Part shown: piece by piece, positions 45,801-53,260 of the stretch
Position numbering within the stretch: position 1 is the first letter of the stretch
Layout: each line of letters starts with the position of its first letter
NCBI RefSeq assembly: GCF_900103545.1
Contig: NZ_FNHH01000008.1
Span: 62,001-126,000, forward strand
Direction: 5' to 3'
DNA: 64,000 nucleotides
Source of the DNA: Daejeonella rubra
GTDB taxonomy: Bacteria > Bacteroidota > Bacteroidia > Sphingobacteriales > Sphingobacteriaceae
Position numbers and translations under genes: made by a program
The notes under the pieces: generated by a model
What the model saw: the letters and a program-made list of their open reading frames with translations, nothing else
Told to the model about the DNA's origin: nothing
Databases searched by the model: none

Positions 45801-46200
45801 TGACCTTTTCTGCTAAGGCCTCCGGATAGGTAACTATTATTTTTCCGAATTCACTGGCATGATTCAGTTCGTTTAAAACTTCAGCACGCTGCAAAACATT
45901 GCTACTGTCGACCTGAGTAAATTCAAATGATTTTCTGAATGATGAAGGGAAAAACAAAACCTCTTTTTCAAGAAGGCTTTCAAGGTCGCTTAAAAAATAC
46001 GCTGCTTCTTCACGTTCCGGCAGAACAAAGATCATGTGCCTGTGAAGTAAAAAGTACGTAGCTATCGCAATGACCGAATCACTTGACCCGATGAGACCTT
46101 TTAAATGAACCCGTGTTTTTCTACCTTTATTAAGGGTTTCTGCCAGGATGGCAATGCGGGGGTCCGATTTATACTGAATTAAAATATCCCGAATATTCAC
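42844..46200 (-). CDS. mfd: Transcription-repair coupling factor Mfd
   Basis: ATP-dependent translocase that removes stalled RNA polymerase and recruits UvrA. N-terminal UvrB-like module (about 1-330), RNA polymerase-interaction domain (about 430-500, LKPGDFITHIDHGIGKYAGL), RecG-like helicase domains with Walker A GDVGFGKTEIAI and Walker B IDEEQ, motif GLDIANANTILIN, MRGRVGRSNKKAFCYLL, and a C-terminal D7 domain. The 1118-residue length is normal. The start is GTG at 46200; no ATG fits better. A TATATTTG box (46224-46217, minus) lies 16 bases upstream. Confidence 0.97.
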   Translation of the reverse strand: MNIRDILIQYKSDPRIAILAETLNKGRKTRVHLKGLIGSSDSVIAIATYFLLHRHMIFVLPEREEAAYFLSDLESLLEKEVLFFPSSFRKSFEFTQVDSSNVLQRAEVLNELNHASEFGKIIVTYPEALAEKVIDRQALEKNTLEISVGNKLSIEFINEFLIEYDFDRVDFVYEPGQFSVRGGIVDIFSFSHDLPYRIEFFADYIESIRTFEIEDQLSVEQVKSITVVPNVQSKFLTDHNISLLEYIDQDSIIWFKDVEFTLDIVKTGFKKAVEFWNALAAEDKKQNPQWIDPKFNFTDEKMLADQLKDFDLLEFGKQFFYEADETIQFDTKPQPSFNKDFNLLIHNFKENEKAGVENLIFTDSTKQIERLYSIFEDLKAGIQFKPIHLSLREGFIDHGQKLACYTDHQIFDRYYKYKLKKGYIRSQAITLKELRDLKPGDFITHIDHGIGKYAGLEKVDVNGRSQEMIRLVYADNDLLYVNINSLNRISKYSGKEGTVPRMNKLGTDTWEKLKKTTKKKVKDIARDLIKLYAIRKSQTGTAFLPDTYLQTELEASFIYEDTPDQVKATADVKKDMESAHPMDRLVCGDVGFGKTEIAIRAAFKAVTDSKQVAILVPTTILALQHFKTFTSRLKDFPCNIDYINRFKSAKQIRETLEKLAQGKVDIIIGTHRIVSKDVKFKDLGLLIIDEEQKFGVGVKEKLKQFRANVDTLTLTATPIPRTLHFSLMGARDLSIISTPPPNRQPVVTELHVFNEKLIKEAVEFEIDRGGQIFFIHNRVQDLMQLGGLINTLVPKARIGIAHGQLEGDALEDVMLKFVGGEYDVLVATTIIEAGLDIANANTILINHAHMFGLSDLHQMRGRVGRSNKKAFCYLLSPPLSTLTNEARKRLSAIEEFSDLGSGFNVAMRDLDIRGSGNLLGAEQSGFIAEIGFEMYHKILDEAIQELKDDEFKNLFSDEKPRPFISFTHVDTDLEVMIPDEYVTNIAERYNLYTELSNIEDELALDAFRQKMADRFGPVPQQVIELINTWRLQHLGKMIGFEKISFKKGVLRGYFLTNKQSAYFETEQFGRVLSFLQAHPRISNLKEVKNTLRLAIEHVQTLDIAIEMLQEIALIPEKI

Positions 46201-46343
46201 GCCCTGATTTTCGGCTCAAATATACTATTTAAGCGCTAAATATTTGTCGCGGAGGTTTATCGTAAAGGAATGGTGTCTGATTTCTTAATGTTAAATCGTA
46301 TTTTCGGTAAAAGCACAAGAGGATAGTAACATATCCGGAATGC

Positions 46344-46691
46344 ATGGCTCTTATATTTCAAAAGAATCAGATGCTGAAAAAATTGCCTGTGGAATTAATT
46401 GTTTGGTTGGGAGCTTTATTGTTCCTTACATTCACTGAGACCTCTGGTTCTTCCCATTCTTCTTTATGCCCTCTCGATAATTTGGGCTTCAGCTGGTGTC
46501 CCGGATGCGGATTAGGCCGGTCAATAAGATATATGCTTCATGGTGATCCTGTACTTTCATTTGGTCAGCATTGGTTTGGGATTCCGGCATTAATGATCCT
46601 GATTTACAGGATCATGCAGTTATTAAATAATTTCCTTTTAAATTTAGATATAACAAAACAGTTCCAACATGGAAAGAGACCCACTAGTTAA
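46344..46691 (+). CDS. DUF2752 membrane protein
   Basis: A 115-residue protein with hydrophobic segments (about 17-34 and 76-95) and the DUF2752 core CPLDNLGFSWCPGCGLGRSIRYMLHGDP, in which the CPGCGLGR cysteines are characteristic. Function unknown. ATG at 46344 is the longest start; ATG at 46371 (MLKKLPVEL) is equally good. Its 3' end overlaps the TM2 protein gene by 23 bases. Confidence 0.85.
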   Translation: MALIFQKNQMLKKLPVELIVWLGALLFLTFTETSGSSHSSLCPLDNLGFSWCPGCGLGRSIRYMLHGDPVLSFGQHWFGIPALMILIYRIMQLLNNFLLNLDITKQFQHGKRPTS

Positions 46692-47046
46692 TTTAAAGGG
46701 CATGGGCCCTGATGAATATTCCTATTTAAGGCAGATTTTAACTGGAATGGATGAGCGGCAGTCACAGAACTTCGTTGCATTTTATTCAACCCGCCGTAAA
46801 GATCCTCAGGAGATCCTTCTTTTCACGCTGCTTGGATTTTTGGGTATTGCCGGAATACAACGTTTTATCATAGGTAATATGGGTATGGGCATTCTGTATA
46901 TTCTGACAGCCGGTTTATGTTTTATCGGGACAATTGTAGATATCATTAACCATAAAGCTCTTACCTTTGAGTATAACCGTAAGGCTGCAAATGAAAGTGC
47001 CCAGCTTGTTAAAATGATGTTTTATCCACCGGAGAATCCTATTTAA
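46669..47046 (+). CDS. TM2 domain membrane protein
   Basis: A 125-residue protein with a TM2 domain: two transmembrane helices (about 63-80 and 85-106) joined by a short turn, with LLFTLLGFLGIAGIQRFIIGNMGMGILYILTAG typical of the family. A hydrophilic N-terminal part and a short tail. Function unknown; TM2 proteins of bacteria often accompany the DUF2752 partner, as here, where the two genes overlap by 23 bases. Confidence 0.88.
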   Translation: MERDPLVNLKGMGPDEYSYLRQILTGMDERQSQNFVAFYSTRRKDPQEILLFTLLGFLGIAGIQRFIIGNMGMGILYILTAGLCFIGTIVDIINHKALTFEYNRKAANESAQLVKMMFYPPENPI

Positions 47047-47049
47047 TTA

Positions 47050-47277
47050 ATGAATAGCGGGACGGGAAAGATTTTTATACTGGCTGGATTACTGATATTT
47101 TTTATTGGTATACTGATCTATTTTTTCCACGATAAATTAAACTGGGTAGGAAACCTACCTGGCGATCTCAGGATAGAGCGGCCGGGTTTCAGGCTTTATA
47201 TACCTTTTACCACAATGATCCTGTTCAGCATTCTTATTAGTCTGATCATCCGGATTTGGAGCTGGTTAAACTTATAG
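47050..47277 (+). CDS. DUF2905 membrane protein
   Basis: A 75-residue protein with two transmembrane helices (about 8-25 and 53-70) around the DUF2905 signature WVGNLPGDLRIERPGFRLYIPFTT. Function unknown. It begins 3 bp after the TM2 gene, so the DUF2752-TM2-DUF2905 genes form one unit. Confidence 0.9.
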   Translation: MNSGTGKIFILAGLLIFFIGILIYFFHDKLNWVGNLPGDLRIERPGFRLYIPFTTMILFSILISLIIRIWSWLNL

Positions 47278-47287
47278 GGTATCTTTG
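47255..47287 (+). promoter_or_regulatory. Promoter of the Nif3-like gene, TTTG-N21-TATCTTTG
   Basis: TTTG (47255-47258), 21 bases, TATCTTTG (47280-47287). The -7 box ends 3 bases before the ATG at 47291, and overlaps the end of the DUF2905 gene region. Transcripts should be leaderless or nearly so. Confidence 0.55.
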
Positions 47288-47290
47288 TAT

Positions 47291-48388
47291 ATGAAATTAA
47301 GAGAACTAACTTCTTTTCTTGAAGAGATCGCACCACTGTCTTATCAGGAAGACTATGATAATTCAGGGTTGATTGTTGGAAATCAAAACATGGAAGTATC
47401 TGGTGCCCTGATCTCTTTGGATTGCACAGAGGCGGTTGTTGATGAAGCTATTCAGCTGGGTTTCAATCTGATCATTTCTCACCATCCCATTGTTTTCAAG
47501 GGCCTTAAAAAGTTTAATGGAAACAGTTATGTGGAGCGCGTAGTGATGAAAGCGATCAGGCATGATATTGCCATTTATGCGATCCACACTAACCTGGATC
47601 ATGTTATGCATGGTGTGAACAGGAAAATATGTGATAAACTGGATATCCGGAATGGTAGCATATTGAAAGTTAAAGAGGGTATTCTGAAAAAACTGGTTAC
47701 GTTTTGCCCTATTGCAGATGCAGATAATGTGCGCAGAGCAATTTTTGAGGCGGGTGCCGGAATGATCGGAAATTATTCAGAATGCAGTTTTAATGTGGAG
47801 GGCACTGGTACTTTTAAGGCTGGTGCTGGTTCAGATCCTTATGTTGGTGAAATCGGTAAGCAGCACCATGAACAGGAAGTCAGGATTGAGGTTATCTATC
47901 CGTTAAATATGGAGCGCAGAATCCTTGCTTCGCTGGTTGAGGTGCACCCATATGAAGAAGTTGCCTATGATATATATCCTCTAAGTAATGGTTTTCAAGA
48001 GGTTGGATCAGGAATGATCGGCAATCTGGAATCGGATTGGGATGAACTGGAGTTTTTAAAATTTGTTAAAGAAAGATTAGGCGCGAAGGTCATTCGTCAT
48101 ACAGGATTAAGATCAAAGAAGATCAGGAGAGTGGCGGTTTGCGGTGGCTCAGGGAGCTTTCTTTTGCAAAATGCAATATATGCCGGGGCTGATATTTTTA
48201 TTACTGCGGATTTTAAATATCACGAGTTTTTTGATTCGGAGGGAAAACTAATTATTGCTGATGTTGGACATTTTGAGAGTGAGCAGTTTACGCAGGAATT
48301 ATTGTTGGAATTAATTACAGAAAAATTTCGTAACTTTGCCCTCCGTTTAACATCACAGAACACAAACCCCATAAATTATTTGATTTAA
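47291..48388 (+). CDS. Nif3/GTP cyclohydrolase I type 2-like dinuclear metal protein
   Basis: Hexameric toroid protein of the Nif3/YbgI family that binds two metal ions; true activity unknown. The metal-binding pieces are QEDYDNSGLIVG, IISHHPIVFKGL, AIHTNLDHVMHGVN and VADVGHFESEQF near the C-terminus. The 365-residue form has the inserted middle domain (CutA-like, about 125-235) seen in Bacteroidota and Firmicutes. I use the ATG at 47291, not the TTG at 47285. It overlaps the zinc-ribbon gene start by one base. Confidence 0.93.
   Translation: MKLRELTSFLEEIAPLSYQEDYDNSGLIVGNQNMEVSGALISLDCTEAVVDEAIQLGFNLIISHHPIVFKGLKKFNGNSYVERVVMKAIRHDIAIYAIHTNLDHVMHGVNRKICDKLDIRNGSILKVKEGILKKLVTFCPIADADNVRRAIFEAGAGMIGNYSECSFNVEGTGTFKAGAGSDPYVGEIGKQHHEQEVRIEVIYPLNMERRILASLVEVHPYEEVAYDIYPLSNGFQEVGSGMIGNLESDWDELEFLKFVKERLGAKVIRHTGLRSKKIRRVAVCGGSGSFLLQNAIYAGADIFITADFKYHEFFDSEGKLIIADVGHFESEQFTQELLLELITEKFRNFALRLTSQNTNPINYLI
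48305..48338 (+). promoter_or_regulatory. Internal promoter for the zinc-ribbon gene
   Basis: TTG (48305-48307), 23 bases, TAACTTTG (48331-48338), within the last codons of the Nif3-like gene and about 50 bases before the ATG at 48388. It fits the looser Flavobacterium-type spacing TTG-N17-23-TAnnTTTG. Confidence 0.5.
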
Positions 48389-49137
48389 TGGAACAATCAG
48401 TAGAAGATAAATTAAAAGCATTATTCGAACTTCAAACACTTCACACGCAGATCGACAAGATCCGTCAGACAAGAGGTGAACTTCCAATGGAGGTTGCAGA
48501 CCTTGAAGATGAAGTTGCAGGTTTAGAGACCCGGATACAGAAAATAAAAGCAGAGCTTGATGAACTTGAGGATTCGATCGTAACCCGCAAGAACATGATT
48601 AAAGAGGCTCTTGCTGCTACAAAGAAGTATGAGACTCAGCTTGCTGATGTAAAGAATAACCGTGAATATGATGCGATCTCTAAAGAGATCGAAATTCAGG
48701 GTTTAGAGATTCAGGTTTCTGAGAAAAAGATCAAAGAATTTTCATTCGAGATCCAAAACAAAACTGAGATCTACGAAAAGGCTCTGGCTGTTATTACTGA
48801 ACGTAAAAAAGACCTTGAGCTAAAGAAAGCTGAATTAGATACGATCACTGCTGAAACTGAAAAAGATGAAGTAAGTATCCTGGCAAAAGCCGAAGAAGCT
48901 GAAAAACACATTGAAGAACGTCTTTTGATCGCATATCACCGTTTGCGCAGAAATGCAAAAAATGGTCTTGCAGTAGTTACCATTAAACGTGACTCATGTT
49001 CAGGATGTTTTAATCAGATCCCGCCACAAAGACAATTGGATATCCGTCAGCGTAAACGCATTATTGTTTGCGAGCATTGTGGTAGAATCATTGTTGATGA
49101 AGGTTTTGCTGAAGAAGAAGTAGCAGCAGCCGTTTAA
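48388..49137 (+). CDS. C4-type zinc ribbon coiled-coil protein
   Basis: A 249-residue protein with a long antiparallel coiled coil (about 10-185) and a C-terminal zinc ribbon (about 195-240) with CSGCFNQIPPQRQ and IIVCEHCGRIIV. It matches the CT398/HP0958-like family, known in some bacteria to bind sigma54 or RNA; a general role is not established. The coupled Nif3 neighbour is a widely conserved pairing. A strong terminator follows. Confidence 0.92.
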   Translation: MEQSVEDKLKALFELQTLHTQIDKIRQTRGELPMEVADLEDEVAGLETRIQKIKAELDELEDSIVTRKNMIKEALAATKKYETQLADVKNNREYDAISKEIEIQGLEIQVSEKKIKEFSFEIQNKTEIYEKALAVITERKKDLELKKAELDTITAETEKDEVSILAKAEEAEKHIEERLLIAYHRLRRNAKNGLAVVTIKRDSCSGCFNQIPPQRQLDIRQRKRIIVCEHCGRIIVDEGFAEEEVAAAV

Positions 49138-49155
49138 GCATCATTATAATATTTT

Positions 49156-49187
49156 AAGCGATCAGGATTCCTGATCGCTTTTTTTTT
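49156..49187 (+). terminator. Strong terminator after the zinc-ribbon gene
   Basis: Stem AAGCGATCAGG (49156-49166), loop ATT, CCTGATCGCTT (49170-49180), and a T-run of about 9. Closes the operon. Confidence 0.95.
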
Positions 49188-49199
49188 GCCCTAATAGTT

Positions 49200-49207
49200 T
49201 AATTTTG
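49200..49207 (+). promoter_or_regulatory. TAnnTTTG -7 box before the TPR gene
   Basis: TAATTTTG ends 4 bases before the ATG at 49212, just after the terminator of the previous operon. No TTTG at ideal -33 distance. Confidence 0.45.
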
Positions 49208-49211
49208 TCCT

Positions 49212-50693
49212 ATGATAATATCCAGAGCATTTATCATTCTTGTTTTCCTATGTTTCAGTCAGGTGGCGCAGGCCAATTTTGATTTCAACGCAAATTGTAT
49301 CAACGCATATCAAAATATCCTTTCATTGAAGCTAAATACGGCGCGAATTCTGATCAGTGCTGAAAAAAGAAAGAATCCCTCCAACTCAATCCCTTATCTG
49401 CTTGATAACTATGTGGATTATTTCAGTCTGATGACCACTGAAAATAAGACTGATTTTGAACGATTTAAGGATAGAAAGAGTGAGCGTATCAGCCGAATAG
49501 AAAAGGACGACAAAGGCTCACCCTATTATCTTTTTGCATTGGCAGAAATAAACCTTCAGTTTGCGTTAAGCCGAAGTCGCGCAAAGGAATATTTCACAGC
49601 ATCAATAGAAGTCAACAGAGCTTATAGCCAATTACAAGAAAATGCAAAAAAATTCCCCGAATTTCTTCCAAATCAAAAAAATCTTGGAATGATCAATGCT
49701 GTTTTGGGCTCAATTCCCGATGGTATGAGAAAGGCTTTGTCTGCATTCGGAATTCGTGGAGATACCAAAACAGGGATCAGGATGATGGAAAGCCTTATTG
49801 AAAAACTGCCAGGTTCATCCTATGCTCATTTTTACGATGAGACTGTTTTTTACTATTCTATTATTCAAACGGATATTGTACCTGATCCTGCAAACTATAG
49901 TAAGATCATGAAGAATACGGAGGATATGGATCGCGAAAGCTTATTGAGGACCTATATCAGGGCATATGCAGGAGTTAAGATGGGTAATACAAGAAATTCA
50001 TTGGTGGAACTGAATAAAAAGCCATCCGGACCGGTTTATCCGTCATATCCTTATCTTGACTATTTGAGTGGGATAGCAAAAATGCAGAACCTTGATCCGA
50101 CCGCGGCGCTTAGTTTTAATACTTATCTAAAAGGCTATAAGGGAGTAAATCTGATCAAGGATACTTATTTGCAGCTGGCATGGCTGGAATTGATCAGGGG
50201 TAATGCGAAAGCGTATCAATATTATGTTGAAGAAGTAAAGCAAAAAGGCTATGAATTTAGTGGAAGAGATAAACAGGCAATGAGGGAAGTAAACTACGGC
50301 ATTCCAGATATTGGTTTGCTTAAAGCCAGATTGTTGTCTGATGGCGGGAATTATGAAAGGGCTATGTCTCAGTTATCAGGTAAAACAACTAATGATTTCA
50401 AAAATCTAATGTATAAGATCGAGTTTAATTACCGGATGGGACGTATATATGATCTGACTTCTAAAAATGAGTTGGCATTGAAATATTATCAGAAAGCAAT
50501 TGATCTTGGTAAAAATGAACCTTATTACTTTGCCTCCAATTCGGCTCTCAGAAGTGGAATGATATATGAAATGAATAAGAATAAAATTCGCGCAAAGCAG
50601 TTCTATAATGTTGCAATAAACATGAAGGATCATGATTATGAAAACAGTATTGAGAATAGGGCGAAAGAAGGATTAAAGCGTGTGGGGGATTAA
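49212..50693 (+). CDS. Exported tetratricopeptide-repeat protein
   Basis: A 493-residue protein with a signal peptide (1-21, ending AQA) and helical repeats of TPR type; the clearest units are in the C-terminal half (for example RMGRIYDLTSKNELALKYYQKAIDLG, about 410-435, and IYEMNKNKIRAKQFYNVAI). It lies in the periplasm or is anchored outside; a scaffold or assembly role is likely but unspecified. It is a single gene with its own -7 box and converges on the KAS III-like gene. Confidence 0.82.
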   Translation: MIISRAFIILVFLCFSQVAQANFDFNANCINAYQNILSLKLNTARILISAEKRKNPSNSIPYLLDNYVDYFSLMTTENKTDFERFKDRKSERISRIEKDDKGSPYYLFALAEINLQFALSRSRAKEYFTASIEVNRAYSQLQENAKKFPEFLPNQKNLGMINAVLGSIPDGMRKALSAFGIRGDTKTGIRMMESLIEKLPGSSYAHFYDETVFYYSIIQTDIVPDPANYSKIMKNTEDMDRESLLRTYIRAYAGVKMGNTRNSLVELNKKPSGPVYPSYPYLDYLSGIAKMQNLDPTAALSFNTYLKGYKGVNLIKDTYLQLAWLELIRGNAKAYQYYVEEVKQKGYEFSGRDKQAMREVNYGIPDIGLLKARLLSDGGNYERAMSQLSGKTTNDFKNLMYKIEFNYRMGRIYDLTSKNELALKYYQKAIDLGKNEPYYFASNSALRSGMIYEMNKNKIRAKQFYNVAINMKDHDYENSIENRAKEGLKRVGD

Positions 50694-50739
50694 GCTAAAG
50701 GCTTTAAGAGCCTAAAGTTTAAAGCGAAAAAAACTTTGC

Positions 50740-51816
50740 TTAAAAACGATAAACCATTGAGTTTATGTTCATCCCCGAACCTACCGATGTAAATACAACA
50801 GTATCTCCTTTGTTGATCTGATGCCCATCTAGTTTGTTTTTTAAGATCATATCCAATAATGTCGGGACGGTTGCTACCGAGCTATTGCCGAAATTTGCAA
50901 TGGTCATTGGCATCACATCCATAGGTGCATCCGTAATTCCATTCATTTTGAACAGCCTTTTAAGAATAGCCTCGTCCATTTTTCCGTTTGCCTGATGAAC
51001 CAATACTTTTTTGACATCCCGCACATCTGTACCCGATTTGTCAAGAGTTTGCTGAATAACCAGAGGGACATTCTTTAAGGCATATTCATAAATTTTCCGA
51101 CCATCCATTTTGATGAATTGGTCATCTGTTATAAGATCAGGGTTGCTTGAGCCACCTGAATACAGATAATAGGCCTCAGCTGAGGTATGAGTTTGTGTTT
51201 TATGTGCTAATATCCCTTCATTGTCTGTAATTTTTCCTTCCAGGATGGTTGCACCTGAACCGTCGGCATAGATCATACTGTCTCTGTCATGAGGGTCAGT
51301 AACCCTGGATAAGGTTTCTGTACCAATAATTAATACGCGCTTAGCATCACCAGATCGGATATAATAATCAGCTTGTATCATTCCCTGCAGCCATCCGGGA
51401 CAACCGAAGGGAAGATCGTAGGCCACACAATCAGGGTTTTTTATTCCCAGTTTATGCTTGATCCTTGATCCAAGGGTTGGCAATACATCCACCCGGGTAC
51501 TTCCAGGTGCTATGTCACCAAAGTTGTGTGCAACAATGATATAATCTAATGTTTCCGGATCAATTCCTGAACTTTCAATGGCATTTAAGGCGGCAAAATA
51601 GCCCAGATCAGAAGCCATATGCTCTTTATTTGCATAACGGCGCTCCTCGATTTCTGTGATGTCCTGAAATTTCTGGATCACCTCAGAATTCTCACGTAAA
51701 ATGGGTTCTCCATTTTTTTCGTAAAAACGATGTTCTAAAAAGTCATTGTTTGAAATGATATTAACAGGTACAAAACTACCCGTCCCAACGATTATAGACT
51801 TGATTCTAGTGCTCAT
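50740..51816 (-). CDS. 3-oxoacyl-ACP synthase III-like (FabH homologue)
   Basis: Thiolase-fold condensing enzyme of the KAS III class. The catalytic triad is visible: C139 in DLPFGCPGWLQG, His in KVLVHQANGKMDE (about 275) and Asn in ANFGNSSVATVPTLL (about 310). The chain is 358 residues, about 30 more than E. coli FabH, and lies alone, not beside plsX/rpmF, so it is probably an additional FabH-type paralogue acting on a special primer. No acyl-carrier or polyketide genes are adjacent. Confidence 0.88.
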   Translation of the reverse strand: MSTRIKSIIVGTGSFVPVNIISNNDFLEHRFYEKNGEPILRENSEVIQKFQDITEIEERRYANKEHMASDLGYFAALNAIESSGIDPETLDYIIVAHNFGDIAPGSTRVDVLPTLGSRIKHKLGIKNPDCVAYDLPFGCPGWLQGMIQADYYIRSGDAKRVLIIGTETLSRVTDPHDRDSMIYADGSGATILEGKITDNEGILAHKTQTHTSAEAYYLYSGGSSNPDLITDDQFIKMDGRKIYEYALKNVPLVIQQTLDKSGTDVRDVKKVLVHQANGKMDEAILKRLFKMNGITDAPMDVMPMTIANFGNSSVATVPTLLDMILKNKLDGHQINKGDTVVFTSVGSGMNINSMVYRF

Positions 51817-52046
51817 TAAAAGAAATTATACTGAATACTATATTGGTTTATTGTATTAAAGGTACATATTCTTTTTAAATTAAAATATTGCATCTCTAAA
51901 TAATTCAGGACTGTTCTTTATAATTAAATTAAAATTGATCTCATAAAAGGGATTATTTTTTTAATTATAACAAAAATACTTAATTTTTTAAGTATCAAAA
52001 TTACAAGACCTAATTCATAATTATGTATGTTTGATATCCTATATCC

Positions 52047-52054
52047 TATCTTTG
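52047..52054 (+). promoter_or_regulatory. TAnnTTTG -7 box before the 120-residue gene
   Basis: TATCTTTG, 41 bases before the ATG at 52096. A TTTG occurs 13 bases upstream (52030-52033), closer than the ideal 19. The 279 bp gap (51817-52095) holds nothing else that I recognise. Confidence 0.5.
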
Positions 52055-52095
52055 AAGAACATCTTGAAATTTTTAATTCGGCAAAATTATTATAA

Positions 52096-52458
52096 ATGAA
52101 AGATTTAAATCGTGATTCTGATACATTAGTCCTTCAGGAAGAGTTAGTGTATTCCAGTACTATTGTTGATAATGTTCAGGCTTTCGCTGCGTCAGAAAAA
52201 CAAATAATTGGTAATTTAAACCTATCTGTTGTCCATTCTGAAAGCGGACGTCCTGTAAGCAATGCATTGATTAGTATTGATAGTGTTGGAAAAACAGCAG
52301 TATGTGGTCCTTGTGGAAAGGTTAGTTTAAATGGACTCCCCCCTGGAAAATTTCTTTTGGATATAATTTCCCCGGGTTTCATTGCACAGAGTATATCAAT
52401 AAGTATACACGTTAATGGCTCCTATGACCTTAAGGTTAAAATGATCAGTAACATCTGA
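52096..52458 (+). CDS. Small protein with carboxypeptidase-regulatory-like fold, no signal peptide
   Basis: A 120-residue protein whose second half (about 40-118) reads as a beta-sandwich of the carboxypeptidase-regulatory-like kind: GNLNLSVVHSESGRPVSNALISIDSVGKTA, then CGPCGKVSLNGLPPGKFLLDIISPGF. These domains usually sit in exported proteins, but the N-terminus (MKDLNRDSDTLVLQEEL) has no signal peptide. A CxxC pair lies in the middle. Function unknown. It has a consensus -7 box. It stands between two minus-strand genes and is not part of an operon. Confidence 0.65.
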   Translation: MKDLNRDSDTLVLQEELVYSSTIVDNVQAFAASEKQIIGNLNLSVVHSESGRPVSNALISIDSVGKTAVCGPCGKVSLNGLPPGKFLLDIISPGFIAQSISISIHVNGSYDLKVKMISNI

Positions 52459-52549
52459 TCCGAAAAACCTGAAAATCCGGTTTTGCTTATAAATTCAGTC
52501 GATTCGAAATAGTTGGGAGATATCAGAATTGAGATTTATTGTTTATTTA

Positions 52550-53185
52550 TCAATCCTCCAGCAAAAAGACATAAAGCTCTTTAGGTCCGTGAGCACCTAA
52601 TACAAGTGTTTTTTCTATATCTGCAGTGCGGCTCGGGCCGGTTATATTTGATACCATACTTGGCAGGCTTTCAGGATATTTATCCTTCAAAAGTTTAAAT
52701 CCATCTTTCAGATCGAGGACTAATTGTGAAGTATAGGCAATTACGATGTGTATATGGGGGAATATACTTAATCTTCTTCCAGCCTCTGTTCCATTGGAGA
52801 TCAGTACACTACCATTGCGGGCAATCAGTGATTCGCATAAGGTGATACCTACATCCGCACTTAAAAAATCAGTGTCAGTGCTGTAAAATGGAAATTCATA
52901 GGTGCTTAACATCGACTGTAACCTTGGCTCCCATGCATAGATCTTGCGCCAGCTTTTTTCTTCAGCAAGATGTAGCAGATTTTCGATGAGCTGAATTTCA
53001 TCTTCGCAGAAAACAAAATTTCCTGAAACAGCACTTAATTGTCCGGCAAAAAGAACATCCAGATGGCCGGAATATTCTTCGTAAAGAGAGGTGTCTTCTA
53101 AATTAGGATAGGGGTTATCGCGTTTTTCAAGCAGAGCCTTTCGGATCTTCTTCAACATCTTTTCTCTAGAAGTTGTTTCTTTCAT
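52550..53185 (-). CDS. LUD domain protein (LutC/YkgG family)
   Basis: A 211-residue protein of the LUD family: ITLCESLIARNGSVLISNGTEAGRRLSIFPHIHIVI and the C-terminal SNITGPSRTADIEKTLVLGAHGPKELYVFLLED are hallmarks. In lactate utilisation operons LutC works with LutA and LutB, but neither is here, so a lactate role is not supported. Start: ATG at 53185; the GTG at 53191 adds two residues. It lies downstream of ftsH with a 15-bp hairpin between. Confidence 0.88.
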   Translation of the reverse strand: MKETTSREKMLKKIRKALLEKRDNPYPNLEDTSLYEEYSGHLDVLFAGQLSAVSGNFVFCEDEIQLIENLLHLAEEKSWRKIYAWEPRLQSMLSTYEFPFYSTDTDFLSADVGITLCESLIARNGSVLISNGTEAGRRLSIFPHIHIVIAYTSQLVLDLKDGFKLLKDKYPESLPSMVSNITGPSRTADIEKTLVLGAHGPKELYVFLLED

Positions 53186-53202
53186 GAACACCGGTATTTT
53201 AA

Positions 53203-53244
53203 ATCAGGAAATCTGAACATATTTATATATTCAGATTTCCTGAT
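53203..53244. repeat. 15-bp perfect hairpin between ftsH and the LUD gene
   Basis: ATCAGGAAATCTGAA (53203-53217), a 12-base A/T loop, then the exact reverse complement (53230-53244). On the minus strand it follows ftsH by 16 bases and is followed by TTTAAAAT, a weak T-tail. It may end ftsH mRNA, or be a processing or stability element. Confidence 0.75.
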
Positions 53245-53260
53245 CATAGAATGATTTATT

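Noticed and set aside
52550..53185. Lactate utilisation operon (lutABC)
   Set aside because: Only a LUD-domain protein is present; lutA and lutB are absent.
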